A stretch of 6,950 nt of DNA, from NCBI RefSeq assembly GCF_021811875.1, contig NZ_JAJBJD010000048.1:1-6950 (forward strand), given 5' to 3'. Positions 1 through 6,902 of this stretch are shown here, one piece after another. Under the pieces are notes generated by a model. It worked only from the letters and a program-made list of their open reading frames with translations. It made no database searches and had not been told where the DNA came from. The position numbers were made by a program, and so were the translations under genes. The DNA comes from Candidatus Bandiella numerosa (GTDB taxonomy: Bacteria; Pseudomonadota; Alphaproteobacteria; Rickettsiales; Midichloriaceae). The stretch's first letter is position 1, and each line of letters begins with the position of its first letter.

Positions 1-124
1 ACTTTCTTGAATTCCTATTATTCTATCAGCTTTTATACCAAACTTATCGTTCTTCTTTATATGAATCTAATTTTTTAAATCCATTTATTGCATATCTTCC
101 TTGCTTTGCATTTATGCAACGGCC
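1..124 (-). mobile_element. Putative IS or MITE end, partial, downstream of nuoN
   Basis: This stretch directly follows the nuoN stop codon and runs off the left edge. Read on the minus strand it opens with GGCCGTTGCATAA, which matches 11 of 13 bases of GACCATTGCATAA just after the kinase gene stop at the other end of the window, in inverted orientation. No credible gene is visible. The nuoN frame stays open for 26 codons past its TAA (124-44) without a start codon. Another minus-strand frame is open from 66 to the edge, but it follows an in-frame TAG and has no ATG, GTG or TTG. Both could be remnants. The reading as a mobile-element end rests on the shared terminal motif and on both copies touching a TAA, which would suit an element with a TA or TNA target (IS5-like). 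Only one end is visible and no transposase is seen, so a shared non-mobile repeat remains possible. Confidence 0.35.
112..124 (-). repeat. Terminal-repeat-like motif, left copy
   Basis: Minus-strand GGCCGTTGCATAA begins on the base immediately after the nuoN TAA. It differs from the right copy at 6828-6840 by two A/G transitions. The inner part overlaps a small perfect palindrome, TTGCAT-2 nt-ATGCAA (106-119), which has no following T-run and so does not look like a terminator. Confidence 0.45.
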
Positions 125-1576
125 TTACGGAAATAATACATATAAAATGTTAAATGCCACACCTAATGAGATAACTAACATTTCTATTATATTTAACCTT
201 ATTTTTGGGAGAATTATATCATTTTGCTCTTTATCAAAATATATTTTTCTAATAACATTTATATAATACACAGCACCTATAACTGTGGCAATAAATGCTA
301 TAATAGCTAAGTAATAAGCTTTTGATTTTATTAATATAATGAATATATAAAATTTAGCCCAAAATCCTACCAAAGGCGGTATACCTGCCATTGAAAATAA
401 TATAACAGCTAACGAAAAACAGACGAAGGCATTGTTTTTATACATACCTTTTAATTCTTCTAATTTATAATAAAAATTCGCTTTGCGATTTAGAAATACA
501 ATCAAAGCAAAAAACGTTAAAATTTGAATCATATAAGTTATCGCATAAAAAATCGTATACTCTAAGTAGCTTTTGTTACAGGAAACTACGCTCATCAAAA
601 TAAAACCCATATTACCAATTGCACTATATGCAATCAGTCTTTTAATATTAACTTGTACTAAGGCAATAATATTTCCAAACAAGATGGATAAAATTGAAAT
701 AATAATTAATATTTGCTGTAATTGTTCTTTAATAATAATCAGTGGTTCAAATACTAATCTCAAAAATATAACTAGTGCAGCAAATTTAGCTGAAGAAGCA
801 AGTAGCGCAGTTATCGAGCTTGGTGAGCCTTCATAAACATCAGGAGTCCAGTTATGAAAGGGAAATAATGAAAGCTTAAACATTACGGTAATTACAAGCA
901 AAATAAAACCTGTTAATAGCACTAAGTTTTGGCTGTCAAAACAAAAATTAGTGCAATAATTTGTGAGGTATATAAAACTTATTTCATCAAAATTAATTGT
1001 TCCAGCATTACCGTAAATTAGAGATGCACCAAATAAAAATATTCCAGAACTTATAGCACCTAGAATAAAATATTTTAAGCTTGCTTCAATCGACTTACCA
1101 TCATTTTTATTTGTTGCAATAAGTACGTATATAGCCAGACTAAATAGCTCCAACCCCAGATAAAAAGACAACAAACTATTACTACTAACAAAAATACACA
1201 TTCCAAGCGTTGCCAGTGCAATGATTATTGGTATCTCAAAAGATGCTAATTTATTAGTTGATTTATAGCCAAAGTAATGAAAGATAATCAAGATTACACA
1301 ATTACAAAGCAATATAACTACCTTACTAAATTGAGTAAACTCAGATATAATTATTGAGTTATTAAATAGTAAATGCTGCCCTTGTCCTATACTTAAAATT
1401 TGATAAACACTAATAATAAAAGTTAAAATGACTAAATTACATGTGGTGCCAACAGAATTTTTTTTGATAAACACTCCTGTTAGCGTTGTTACAAAAATTC
1501 CAAATAATATTATTATCTCGGGTGAAATGTAATATGTGTTAGTTAATAAATTCTTTAATATCATCTCATAATCCAT
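125..1576 (-). CDS. nuoN: NADH-quinone oxidoreductase subunit N
   Basis: Membrane-arm subunit of complex I, one of three antiporter-like proton-translocating subunits in the inner membrane. The protein has 483 residues, close to the family norm, and is hydrophobic almost throughout. The family signatures are present: GLELFSLAIYVL near 141-152 (Glu143), Lys168 in the ASLKYFILGA segment, Lys234 in FKLSLFPFHNWTPDVYEGSP (233-252), Lys264 in ASSAKFAAL, and Lys408 after GIPPLVGFWAK. These match the conserved proton-path Glu and Lys residues of the family. The start at 1576 overlaps the nuoM end by 11 bases; an internal ATG at 1564, just past the nuoM stop, is an alternative that removes four residues. 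It is the last gene of the operon. The C-terminus ends abruptly at LYVLFP, where many homologues continue for roughly ten residues after a similar Pro, and an IS-like motif starts on the next base, so slight trimming by insertion is possible. Confidence 0.96.
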   Translation of the reverse strand: MDYEMILKNLLTNTYYISPEIIILFGIFVTTLTGVFIKKNSVGTTCNLVILTFIISVYQILSIGQGQHLLFNNSIIISEFTQFSKVVILLCNCVILIIFHYFGYKSTNKLASFEIPIIIALATLGMCIFVSSNSLLSFYLGLELFSLAIYVLIATNKNDGKSIEASLKYFILGAISSGIFLFGASLIYGNAGTINFDEISFIYLTNYCTNFCFDSQNLVLLTGFILLVITVMFKLSLFPFHNWTPDVYEGSPSSITALLASSAKFAALVIFLRLVFEPLIIIKEQLQQILIIISILSILFGNIIALVQVNIKRLIAYSAIGNMGFILMSVVSCNKSYLEYTIFYAITYMIQILTFFALIVFLNRKANFYYKLEELKGMYKNNAFVCFSLAVILFSMAGIPPLVGFWAKFYIFIILIKSKAYYLAIIAFIATVIGAVYYINVIRKIYFDKEQNDIILPKIRLNIIEMLVISLGVAFNILYVLFP

Positions 1577-3065
1577 TTTTTAATTTTATAGATTCAGATA
1601 AATTCATTGAGTGAACTAGATTAACTGAATTTCTAAATGAATAATCATTGATGATTTTTGGGTAAATTCCTATAAAAATCACCATTATAGCAATTATAGT
1701 TAATATGATTCGGTCAGGCATCTTTATATCCTGTACTATCATTAATAATTTTCTCTCATCTCCAAAAATTATTCTAATGTACAGCCATAGCATATATGAA
1801 GCACCCAATACCATCCCCAATGCTAACATAATACCATATATAGCCTTCACCTCAAAAGCAGCCAATAAAATTAAAAATTCACCAACGAAACCAGATGTAA
1901 TTGGCAAACCTATGGAAGCCATCACAAATACAGTAAATAGTAAAGAAAATTTAGGTGCCCTCTTAGCTAGCCCCTTATATAATTGAATTTCTTTAGTGTG
2001 CGCCTGCTCATATAAAATTCCTACACATAAAAAAAGTGCACTAGAAACCAAGCCATGACTTATCATTTGAAAAACTGCACCCTGAATCCCTATTTGATTA
2101 AAAGTAAAAATACCAGCAACCACATACCCCATATGTGCAACAGACGAATATGCTATCATCTTTTTCATATTAGTTTGCATTAATGCTACAATCGATGTGT
2201 ATATAACTGCAATTATACCTAACCACCATACATATTCAGAAAAATATATTGATGCGTCAGGAAACATAGGTAAATTAAATCTAAGCAATCCATAACCTCC
2301 AACCTTTAATAATACACCTGCTAAGATTACAGAACCACTTGTTGGGGCTTCCACATGAGCATCTGGTAACCACGTATGAAATGGCCATAATGGAATTTTT
2401 ATTGCAAAAGAAATGAAAAAGGCTAGCCATAATAATTTTTGTATTTCAAGTGGATAATTTTGCAGGTATTTAGCCAATTCTGATATATCAGTAGTAGGTT
2501 CATTAATAAATATATAAGAAATTGCCAATAACATTAAAATTGAACCAAAGAGAGTATAGATAAAAAATTTAATTGAAGCATACACTCTATTTTTACCGCC
2601 CCATACACCTATAATCAGATACATTGGTATTAAAAATGCCTCAAAAAATACATAAAATAAAATTAAATCTCTAGCGGAAAAAACACCAATCACGCATGAT
2701 TCTAATATTAAAAAAAGTGAAATAAATAGAGCTTTATTTTCTTTTATAGGCCTTAAACCCACAAATATGCATATAGGGATGAGAAAAATTGTAAGTAAAA
2801 TAAAATATAGGGAAAAAGAATCAATTCCTAATGAGTAATACACATTCCATTTTTCAAACCATATAAATTTTTCTTCAAATTGGAAATTGGGATTTTTTGG
2901 ATCAAAATTTGACCACATAAAAATTCCAAGTACGAATTGAATAGCTGAAACTAAAACATAAACAGTATTATTTAATTTTTTATTATAGGTATTAGCTAAA
3001 CACACTAAAATTGCACCTAGTAACGGTAAAAATATCAAATACGTTAAAATTGACATACTATACAT
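1566..3065 (-). CDS. nuoM: NADH-quinone oxidoreductase subunit M
   Basis: Antiporter-like proton-pumping subunit of the complex I membrane arm, sitting between NuoN and NuoL. I chose the ATG at 3065, giving 499 residues, because it forms a TAATG junction with the nuoL stop, typical of translational coupling. An ATG at 3086 would add seven residues inside nuoL, and one at 3056 (MSILTYL) would remove three. Conserved features, counted from the 3065 start, are Glu142 in FFEAFLIPMYLIIGVWGG, Lys223 in AIKIPLWPFHTWLPDAH, the HVEAPTSGSVILAG segment with Lys254 in LLKVGGYGLLRF, the MIAYSSVAHMGYVVAG loop, and a late Glu in ITSGFVGEFLIL that corresponds to the C-terminal-channel Glu of NuoM. The HVEAPTSGSV form separates NuoM from NuoL (MEGPTPVSAL) and NuoN (YEGSPSSITAL). 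The reading frame is intact and overlaps nuoN by 11 bases. Confidence 0.96.
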   Translation of the reverse strand: MYSMSILTYLIFLPLLGAILVCLANTYNKKLNNTVYVLVSAIQFVLGIFMWSNFDPKNPNFQFEEKFIWFEKWNVYYSLGIDSFSLYFILLTIFLIPICIFVGLRPIKENKALFISLFLILESCVIGVFSARDLILFYVFFEAFLIPMYLIIGVWGGKNRVYASIKFFIYTLFGSILMLLAISYIFINEPTTDISELAKYLQNYPLEIQKLLWLAFFISFAIKIPLWPFHTWLPDAHVEAPTSGSVILAGVLLKVGGYGLLRFNLPMFPDASIYFSEYVWWLGIIAVIYTSIVALMQTNMKKMIAYSSVAHMGYVVAGIFTFNQIGIQGAVFQMISHGLVSSALFLCVGILYEQAHTKEIQLYKGLAKRAPKFSLLFTVFVMASIGLPITSGFVGEFLILLAAFEVKAIYGIMLALGMVLGASYMLWLYIRIIFGDERKLLMIVQDIKMPDRIILTIIAIMVIFIGIYPKIINDYSFRNSVNLVHSMNLSESIKLKNGL

Positions 3066-4999
3066 TAACCAAATATAACAAAACAAATTATCGTTAATAT
3101 ACCAATAAACATAACAAACGAATAATGATATATCACTCCTGTTTGTAGGCGACGTGAGACCCGAGAAAAATTATACACAAACCTAGCTATACTATTTGGT
3201 ATACCATCAATAATACTATTATCGACAATTTTCCAAAATAAATTGCTAATTTTTTTGATACTTATAACAAATAAAAAATTATAAATTTCATCAAAATAAT
3301 ATTTATTTAGCAAAATCCTATAAATTAATTTGAGCCTATCAGATATATAATTTGGTAAATTTTTATTATTTAAATAAAGTAAATAGGCCACCATAATACC
3401 TAAGCCTCCAATAATTAATGGCATGTATTTTATGAGTACAGGCAAAATATGAACCTCACTCTCATGCCTCATTGCAATAGCTACTGCACCACTCCAGAAA
3501 CTGCTGGAAGCACTTGCCATTTTTAATACATATTCACCAATATAACCACTAAATATTGCCCCCATTGCTAAAACAATCATTGGAATCATCATTGAAATTG
3601 GTGCCTCATGAATATTTTCAATAATCTTTTTTTCCAGTTTAGATTCTTTATGAAAGACCAAGATTATAAGTCGCCAAGAATACAAAGCCGTTAAAAAAGC
3701 GGCAATTATTCCAATTAAAAATGCAAAATCTCCCAATTTTGTTTGAGCTAAATATGCATTTTCTAATATTAAGTCTTTAGAAAAATACCCAGCAAATGGA
3801 TATATTCCAGCCAGTGCTAATGAACCTATCCACATTAAAATGTATGAACGTGGTAATAATTTATATAACCCACCCATCTTCCTTATATCTTGCTCATTGT
3901 TTATTGCATGAATAACACTCCCTGCCCCTAAAAACAACAGAGCTTTAAAAAATGCATGTGTCATCAAATGAAACATTGCTACTGAATATGCGGAAACTCC
4001 ACAAGCAAAAAACATATAACCTAATTGACTACAAGTAGAATAAGCTATTATTTTTTTAATATCATTTTGCACAATCGCAATTGATGCTGCAAATAAACAG
4101 GTCAAAGCACCTACAACTGTTATTATATTTAATGCCATTTGTGAATGCTCAAACATAAAGGAGCACCTAACCAATAAGAACACTCCAGCCGTAACCATTG
4201 TTGCTGCATGAATCAGTGCTGACACTGGCGTTGGACCTTCCATAGCATCTGGTAACCATGTGTGTAGCCCTAATTGCGCAGATTTCCCCATACAACCTAT
4301 AAACATCAATACACAAATAGTGTCAATCATAGAAAATTCTATGCCAAATAAAGAGAAATAGCTATCATAAACCTTGTCTAAATTTGTAAATATTTGTTGA
4401 TACTCAATAGTTTTAAAAGTTATCGCTATTAAAATTATAGATAAAGCTAGTCCTATGTCACCAACTCTATTAACTAAAAAAGCTTTGATTGCAGCATTAG
4501 CGGCACTTTGTTTTTCAAACCAAAATCCTATTAATAAAAACGAACTTAATCCAACACCTTCCCATCCTACAAAAAGTTGTAACAAATTGTCTGACGTTAC
4601 CAAAATTAGCATGAAAAACGTAAATAGAGATAAGTATGCCATAAATCTCTGCCTGTGCATATCATGCGACATATATCCCACTGAATATATATGAACCAAT
4701 AAAGATACTAAATTAACCACCAACAACATAACTGCCGTAACGGAATCAATATAAATAGACCATGATGCCTGAAAAAATGATACATCCACCCATTTCATTA
4801 GTTTTATATGAATTATGTTATGATTGAGTGCGACATAATTAAATATCACGACAGAAAAAACTGCAGAGACTAAAATTGAAGTGATGGTTATAATTTGGGA
4901 CATCTCCACGATTAAAGTACGTGTGCCCAAGCCAACAACAACAGAAGCTACTATGGGTAAAAACAGTGTATATATTGCTAAATGCTCAATAGTAAACAT
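3065..4999 (-). CDS. nuoL: NADH-quinone oxidoreductase subunit L
   Basis: Distal antiporter-like subunit of complex I, which carries the long lateral helix along the membrane arm. At 644 residues it is slightly longer than the roughly 610 residues common in the family. Visible signatures are Glu147 in LFVGWEGVGLSSFLLIGFWF, the NRVGD motif near 177-181, Lys239 and His246 in GKSAQLGLHTWLPDAMEGPT (238-257), the SALIHAATMVTAGVFLLVR segment, Lys352 in HAFFKALLFLGAGSVIHA, and Lys408 in GYFSKDLILE. The C-terminal third, from about residue 520, holds the charged and hydrophobic region expected for the lateral helix and its anchor. The ATG at 4999 lies 8 bases after the nuoK stop. A purine-rich stretch spanning that stop (AAGAGGGTAGGG on the minus strand) is a plausible ribosome binding site and is better than those of the other nuo genes here. 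Confidence 0.97.
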   Translation of the reverse strand: MFTIEHLAIYTLFLPIVASVVVGLGTRTLIVEMSQIITITSILVSAVFSVVIFNYVALNHNIIHIKLMKWVDVSFFQASWSIYIDSVTAVMLLVVNLVSLLVHIYSVGYMSHDMHRQRFMAYLSLFTFFMLILVTSDNLLQLFVGWEGVGLSSFLLIGFWFEKQSAANAAIKAFLVNRVGDIGLALSIILIAITFKTIEYQQIFTNLDKVYDSYFSLFGIEFSMIDTICVLMFIGCMGKSAQLGLHTWLPDAMEGPTPVSALIHAATMVTAGVFLLVRCSFMFEHSQMALNIITVVGALTCLFAASIAIVQNDIKKIIAYSTCSQLGYMFFACGVSAYSVAMFHLMTHAFFKALLFLGAGSVIHAINNEQDIRKMGGLYKLLPRSYILMWIGSLALAGIYPFAGYFSKDLILENAYLAQTKLGDFAFLIGIIAAFLTALYSWRLIILVFHKESKLEKKIIENIHEAPISMMIPMIVLAMGAIFSGYIGEYVLKMASASSSFWSGAVAIAMRHESEVHILPVLIKYMPLIIGGLGIMVAYLLYLNNKNLPNYISDRLKLIYRILLNKYYFDEIYNFLFVISIKKISNLFWKIVDNSIIDGIPNSIARFVYNFSRVSRRLQTGVIYHYSFVMFIGILTIICFVIFG

Positions 5000-5007
5000 G
5001 CTATGCC

Positions 5008-5328
5008 CTACCCTCTTAGCTCTTTAGTTTCGTCTATGCTAATATTCTTTTTATTTCTAAAAAACAAAATTAATATTGCAAGACCTATAGATGCTTCAGC
5101 TGCAGCTATAGTCAATATAAATATCACAAAAATCTGCCCTGTAATATCTTGTAGCATTTTAGAAAAAGCCACGAAATTTAAATTTACAGAGAGTAACATA
5201 ATTTCTATTGAAAATAAAATATTGATAATACTTTTTTTATTAATCATTATTCCGCATATACCTATCAAAAACAATATAGAAGTAAAGATCAAAAAATGAT
5301 TAATTAAGACATCACCTATTAATATCAT
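5008..5328 (-). CDS. nuoK: NADH-quinone oxidoreductase subunit K
   Basis: Small three-helix membrane subunit of complex I (ND4L homologue) that links the quinone-proximal part of the membrane arm to NuoN. At 106 residues it is of normal size for the family. The two essential membrane glutamates are visible: Glu42 in NILFSIEIMLLSVNLNF and Glu78 in LTIAAAEASIGLAILI, equivalent to E36 and E72 of the E. coli protein. The hydrophilic tail RNKKNISIDETKELRG ends at TAG. The start at 5328 overlaps the nuoJ stop in an ATGA junction (4-base overlap), indicating coupled translation. An opposite-strand frame of similar length lies over this gene; it is a shadow and resembles nothing. Confidence 0.97.
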   Translation of the reverse strand: MILIGDVLINHFLIFTSILFLIGICGIMINKKSIINILFSIEIMLLSVNLNFVAFSKMLQDITGQIFVIFILTIAAAEASIGLAILILFFRNKKNISIDETKELRG

Positions 5329-5939
5329 ATTTTTATCCCAGACCTTGATTTAACGTCCATTAAATCCAACGATTCTTCCTTACTTCTCATTATTTGGTGA
5401 GTAATATTTTGCTTTTTAACTATTCTATCTGATTTTCTATGTACTAGCGTTATTGAGCCAATCATAGCTAAGAATAGTATTACTCCTGCAATTTGAAATT
5501 CTAGTATGTATTCAGTATATAATCTAGTTCCAATATATTGCAGCGAATTATCAAATAGTGCTATATCTCTATTGTTTAAAAGAGTAATAGCGTCAAAATT
5601 TACCTCTGATTTGTATAGTGCATAAATAATGACAGCTAAAAATGCTACTGATGATAGTACCACATAAGGAGTAATTTTGTTGGATGATTTCTTTAAATCA
5701 TCATTACTGATATCAAGCATCATAATTACAAAAAGAAACAATATTACTACAGCCCCTACATATACAATAATTGTTGTCATTGCAATGTATTCAGCTTCTA
5801 ACATCACCATCAAAATTGCAGAACAAAAAAAAGTTGCTATTAAAAACAATACAGAATGAATCGGATTTTTTGAAAAAATAACTATTAATGATGTGAACAA
5901 TACTAGCATCATTAAAAAATATACTAAAAATGAAATCAT
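5325..5939 (-). CDS. nuoJ: NADH-quinone oxidoreductase subunit J
   Basis: Membrane subunit of complex I (ND6 homologue) and the first gene of this transcription unit. It has 204 residues with hydrophobic segments at about 1-22, 28-48, 53-75, 90-107 and 143-163, fitting the five-helix fold. The family core is clear: KNPIHSVLFLIATFF near 24-38, then EAEYIAMTTIIVYVGAVVIL near 48-67, including Tyr60 in the helix that forms the pi-bulge in ND6, followed by LFVIMMLD. The soluble tail from about 168 is basic and ends DVKSRSGIKI. The start at 5939 has no recognisable Shine-Dalgarno sequence (A/T-rich upstream), but homology supports it because MISFLVYFLMMLVLF is the expected first helix. In many alphaproteobacteria nuoI precedes nuoJ; here a divergent gene does, so this block is detached from nuoA-I. 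Confidence 0.96.
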   Translation of the reverse strand: MISFLVYFLMMLVLFTSLIVIFSKNPIHSVLFLIATFFCSAILMVMLEAEYIAMTTIIVYVGAVVILFLFVIMMLDISNDDLKKSSNKITPYVVLSSVAFLAVIIYALYKSEVNFDAITLLNNRDIALFDNSLQYIGTRLYTEYILEFQIAGVILFLAMIGSITLVHRKSDRIVKKQNITHQIMRSKEESLDLMDVKSRSGIKI

Positions 5940-5990
5940 TATAAATATTTCGTAAATTACGTATTCAAAGTTACATGTTCAATTTACAGG

Positions 5991-5999
5991 ATTATACCA
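5991..5999 (-). promoter_or_regulatory. Extended -10 promoter for nuoJKLMN
   Basis: Minus-strand TGGTATAAT contains a perfect TATAAT (5996-5991) preceded by the TGn of an extended -10 element. No good -35 hexamer lies 16-18 bases upstream, where the sequence reads about TGAAAT, which fits the reduced need for one at extended -10 promoters. A start site near 5984 would give a leader of about 45 bases before the nuoJ ATG. A second, weaker candidate lies nearer the gene: TTGAAC (5982-5977), a 17-base spacer, then TAATTT. Confidence 0.5.
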
Positions 6000-6020
6000 T
6001 AAAAAATCAAGTTATTTCAT

Positions 6021-6049
6021 TTGACTTAGTTTTATTTAATTAATAGGGT
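6021..6049 (+). promoter_or_regulatory. Candidate promoter for the kinase-like gene
   Basis: TTGACT (6021-6026), four of six consensus bases in order plus a good TTGA core, is followed after exactly 17 bases by TAGGGT (6044-6049), which keeps only the first, second and last bases of TATAAT. The position, about 30 bases ahead of the ATG, is suitable. The poor -10 makes this a weak call. If correct, it points away from the nuoJ promoter and shares the same 140-base divergent region. Confidence 0.25.
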
Positions 6050-6079
6050 TGAGATACGATGGGATAACTTAAATGATAT

Positions 6080-6826
6080 ATGCCTGAAATAATAATCAAT
6101 AATAGCGCCTGGATTAAATTCGGTAAAAAAGAAGGTGGTGCAAGGCCTTCTGGTAATTTTGGTGGCGTTTATACATCTGGAAACAAGACAGCATTAGTTA
6201 AGCAAGACAACTATGCCCAAGATATAGCTGAATTTTTAGGCGCCAGAATACATAATGCTACTGTTCCTAATCACTCTCCTGAACTGTTATTAGCAAGAAT
6301 TCCTGAATCGGATAAAGGAGTTGAAAAAGTAGACTCTGATATCTACCTAGTTTCAGTTTTTTTTGATAATTATAAAGATTTATATAAAGATATTTATGCT
6401 AATGAAGGAAAGGTACCACCAAAAGATAGACCTAGAGTTGTAGGCTCTATTGGTAGTGGAAAAAGCGCCTTTAGGAAAGGGTTGAAATATAATGGATACA
6501 CTGGTTTTCCAGAAGTGATGGTTACTTCATTATTAATTGGAGATTTTGATGTTCACTGGGGAAATATAGGTGTAGTGAGAAAACCAAATCAAGATCCAAA
6601 ATTGGTGCGCATAGATTTTGGAGCTGCATTTAATTCTCTAAGAGGAGAAATAGCTCCGCACTCAATATCACAGCATTTACCAGGATTTGGCCCAACAAAT
6701 CATTTTAGAGAATTCCCGAGGGAAATGAAACTAAACGATAACTTTATCAAAGAACTTGAAAGAGTAGCTAAGATTGATGTAAGTCAGACAATAGATAATG
6801 CTTTTGAAGAGCTTGAATCATTTTAA
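6080..6826 (+). CDS. PI3/PI4-kinase-like protein, possible secreted effector
   Basis: Soluble 248-residue protein without a signal peptide or membrane segment. What is visible: a Gly-rich loop PSGNFGGVYTSGNKTALVKQ (23-42) with Lys41 placed like an ATP-binding lysine; AEFLGARI (50-57) with Glu51 as a possible partner; the catalytic-loop-like GDFDVHWGNIGV (154-165), giving D157-x-H159-x-x-N162; and VRIDFGAAF (176-184) with D179-F-G as metal-binding motif. DxHxxN followed by IDFG is the signature order of phosphatidylinositol 3-/4-kinases and some bacterial effector kinases, including the Rickettsia phosphoinositide kinase Risk1, so lipid or protein phosphorylation is inferred. The C-terminus is acidic (FEELESF). 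The start at 6080 is the first possible one: an in-frame TGA lies at 6074, and a 4-codon ATG frame (6073-6087) overlaps it. No clear ribosome binding site is seen. By eye it is less A+T-rich than the nuo genes. Its stop abuts an IS-like motif, so the native C-terminus may have been longer. Other kinase-fold families remain possible. Confidence 0.6.
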   Translation: MPEIIINNSAWIKFGKKEGGARPSGNFGGVYTSGNKTALVKQDNYAQDIAEFLGARIHNATVPNHSPELLLARIPESDKGVEKVDSDIYLVSVFFDNYKDLYKDIYANEGKVPPKDRPRVVGSIGSGKSAFRKGLKYNGYTGFPEVMVTSLLIGDFDVHWGNIGVVRKPNQDPKLVRIDFGAAFNSLRGEIAPHSISQHLPGFGPTNHFREFPREMKLNDNFIKELERVAKIDVSQTIDNAFEELESF

Positions 6827-6827
6827 A

Positions 6828-6840
6828 GACCATTGCATAA
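6828..6840 (+). repeat. Terminal-repeat-like motif, right copy
   Basis: GACCATTGCATAA starts one base after the TAA stop of the kinase-like gene. It is the inverted counterpart of the left copy at 112-124, with 11 of 13 identical bases and both differences A/G. With the adjoining bases (AA[A]G at the outer side) the match extends slightly. Placement of both copies on a TAA is what an element with a TA or TNA target would produce. Confidence 0.45.
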
Positions 6841-6892
6841 TAGGCAGAAAGAAACATATATGATAGAATGAAAAGATAAGTACATACGAAAG

Positions 6893-6898
6893 AGGAGG
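6893..6898 (+). promoter_or_regulatory. Perfect Shine-Dalgarno AGGAGG
   Basis: AGGAGG lies four bases ahead of the ATG at 6903 and decides that start. None of the six upstream genes has as complete a ribosome binding site, so this gene seems to follow a different translational style, as imported or mobile genes often do. Confidence 0.7.
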
Positions 6899-6902
6899 CA
6901 AA

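Noticed and set aside
106..119. Palindrome TTGCATTTATGCAA as a terminator of the nuo operon
   Set aside because: The stem is only six A/T-rich pairs with a 2-base loop and no T-run follows, so it is not a convincing rho-independent terminator.
573..836. Plus-strand ORF of 87 codons over nuoN
   Set aside because: It lies antisense to a well-conserved gene, has no start signal or recognisable domain, and is explained by codon bias of the opposite strand.
1705..1986. Plus-strand ORF of 93 codons over nuoM
   Set aside because: Antisense shadow of nuoM; its sequence mirrors membrane-protein codons and shows no family features.
4455..4694. Plus-strand ORF of 79 codons over nuoL
   Set aside because: Antisense shadow of conserved NuoL core motifs.
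4982..5299. Plus-strand ORF of 105 codons over nuoK
   Set aside because: nuoK on the other strand has both essential Glu residues and coupled junctions; the antisense frame has no support.
5677..5859. Plus-strand ORF of 60 codons over nuoJ
   Set aside because: Antisense shadow of nuoJ without start signal or similarity.
6009..6070. Inverted pair AAGTTAT (6009-6015) and ATAACTT (6064-6070) as an operator
   Set aside because: Seven A/T-rich bases about 50 bases apart are expected by chance in such sequence, and flanking bases do not extend the match.
6073..6087. Four-codon leader ORF overlapping the kinase start (ATG at 6073)
   Set aside because: Too short and without a ribosome binding site; likely a chance ATG, noted only because it excludes an upstream in-frame start.
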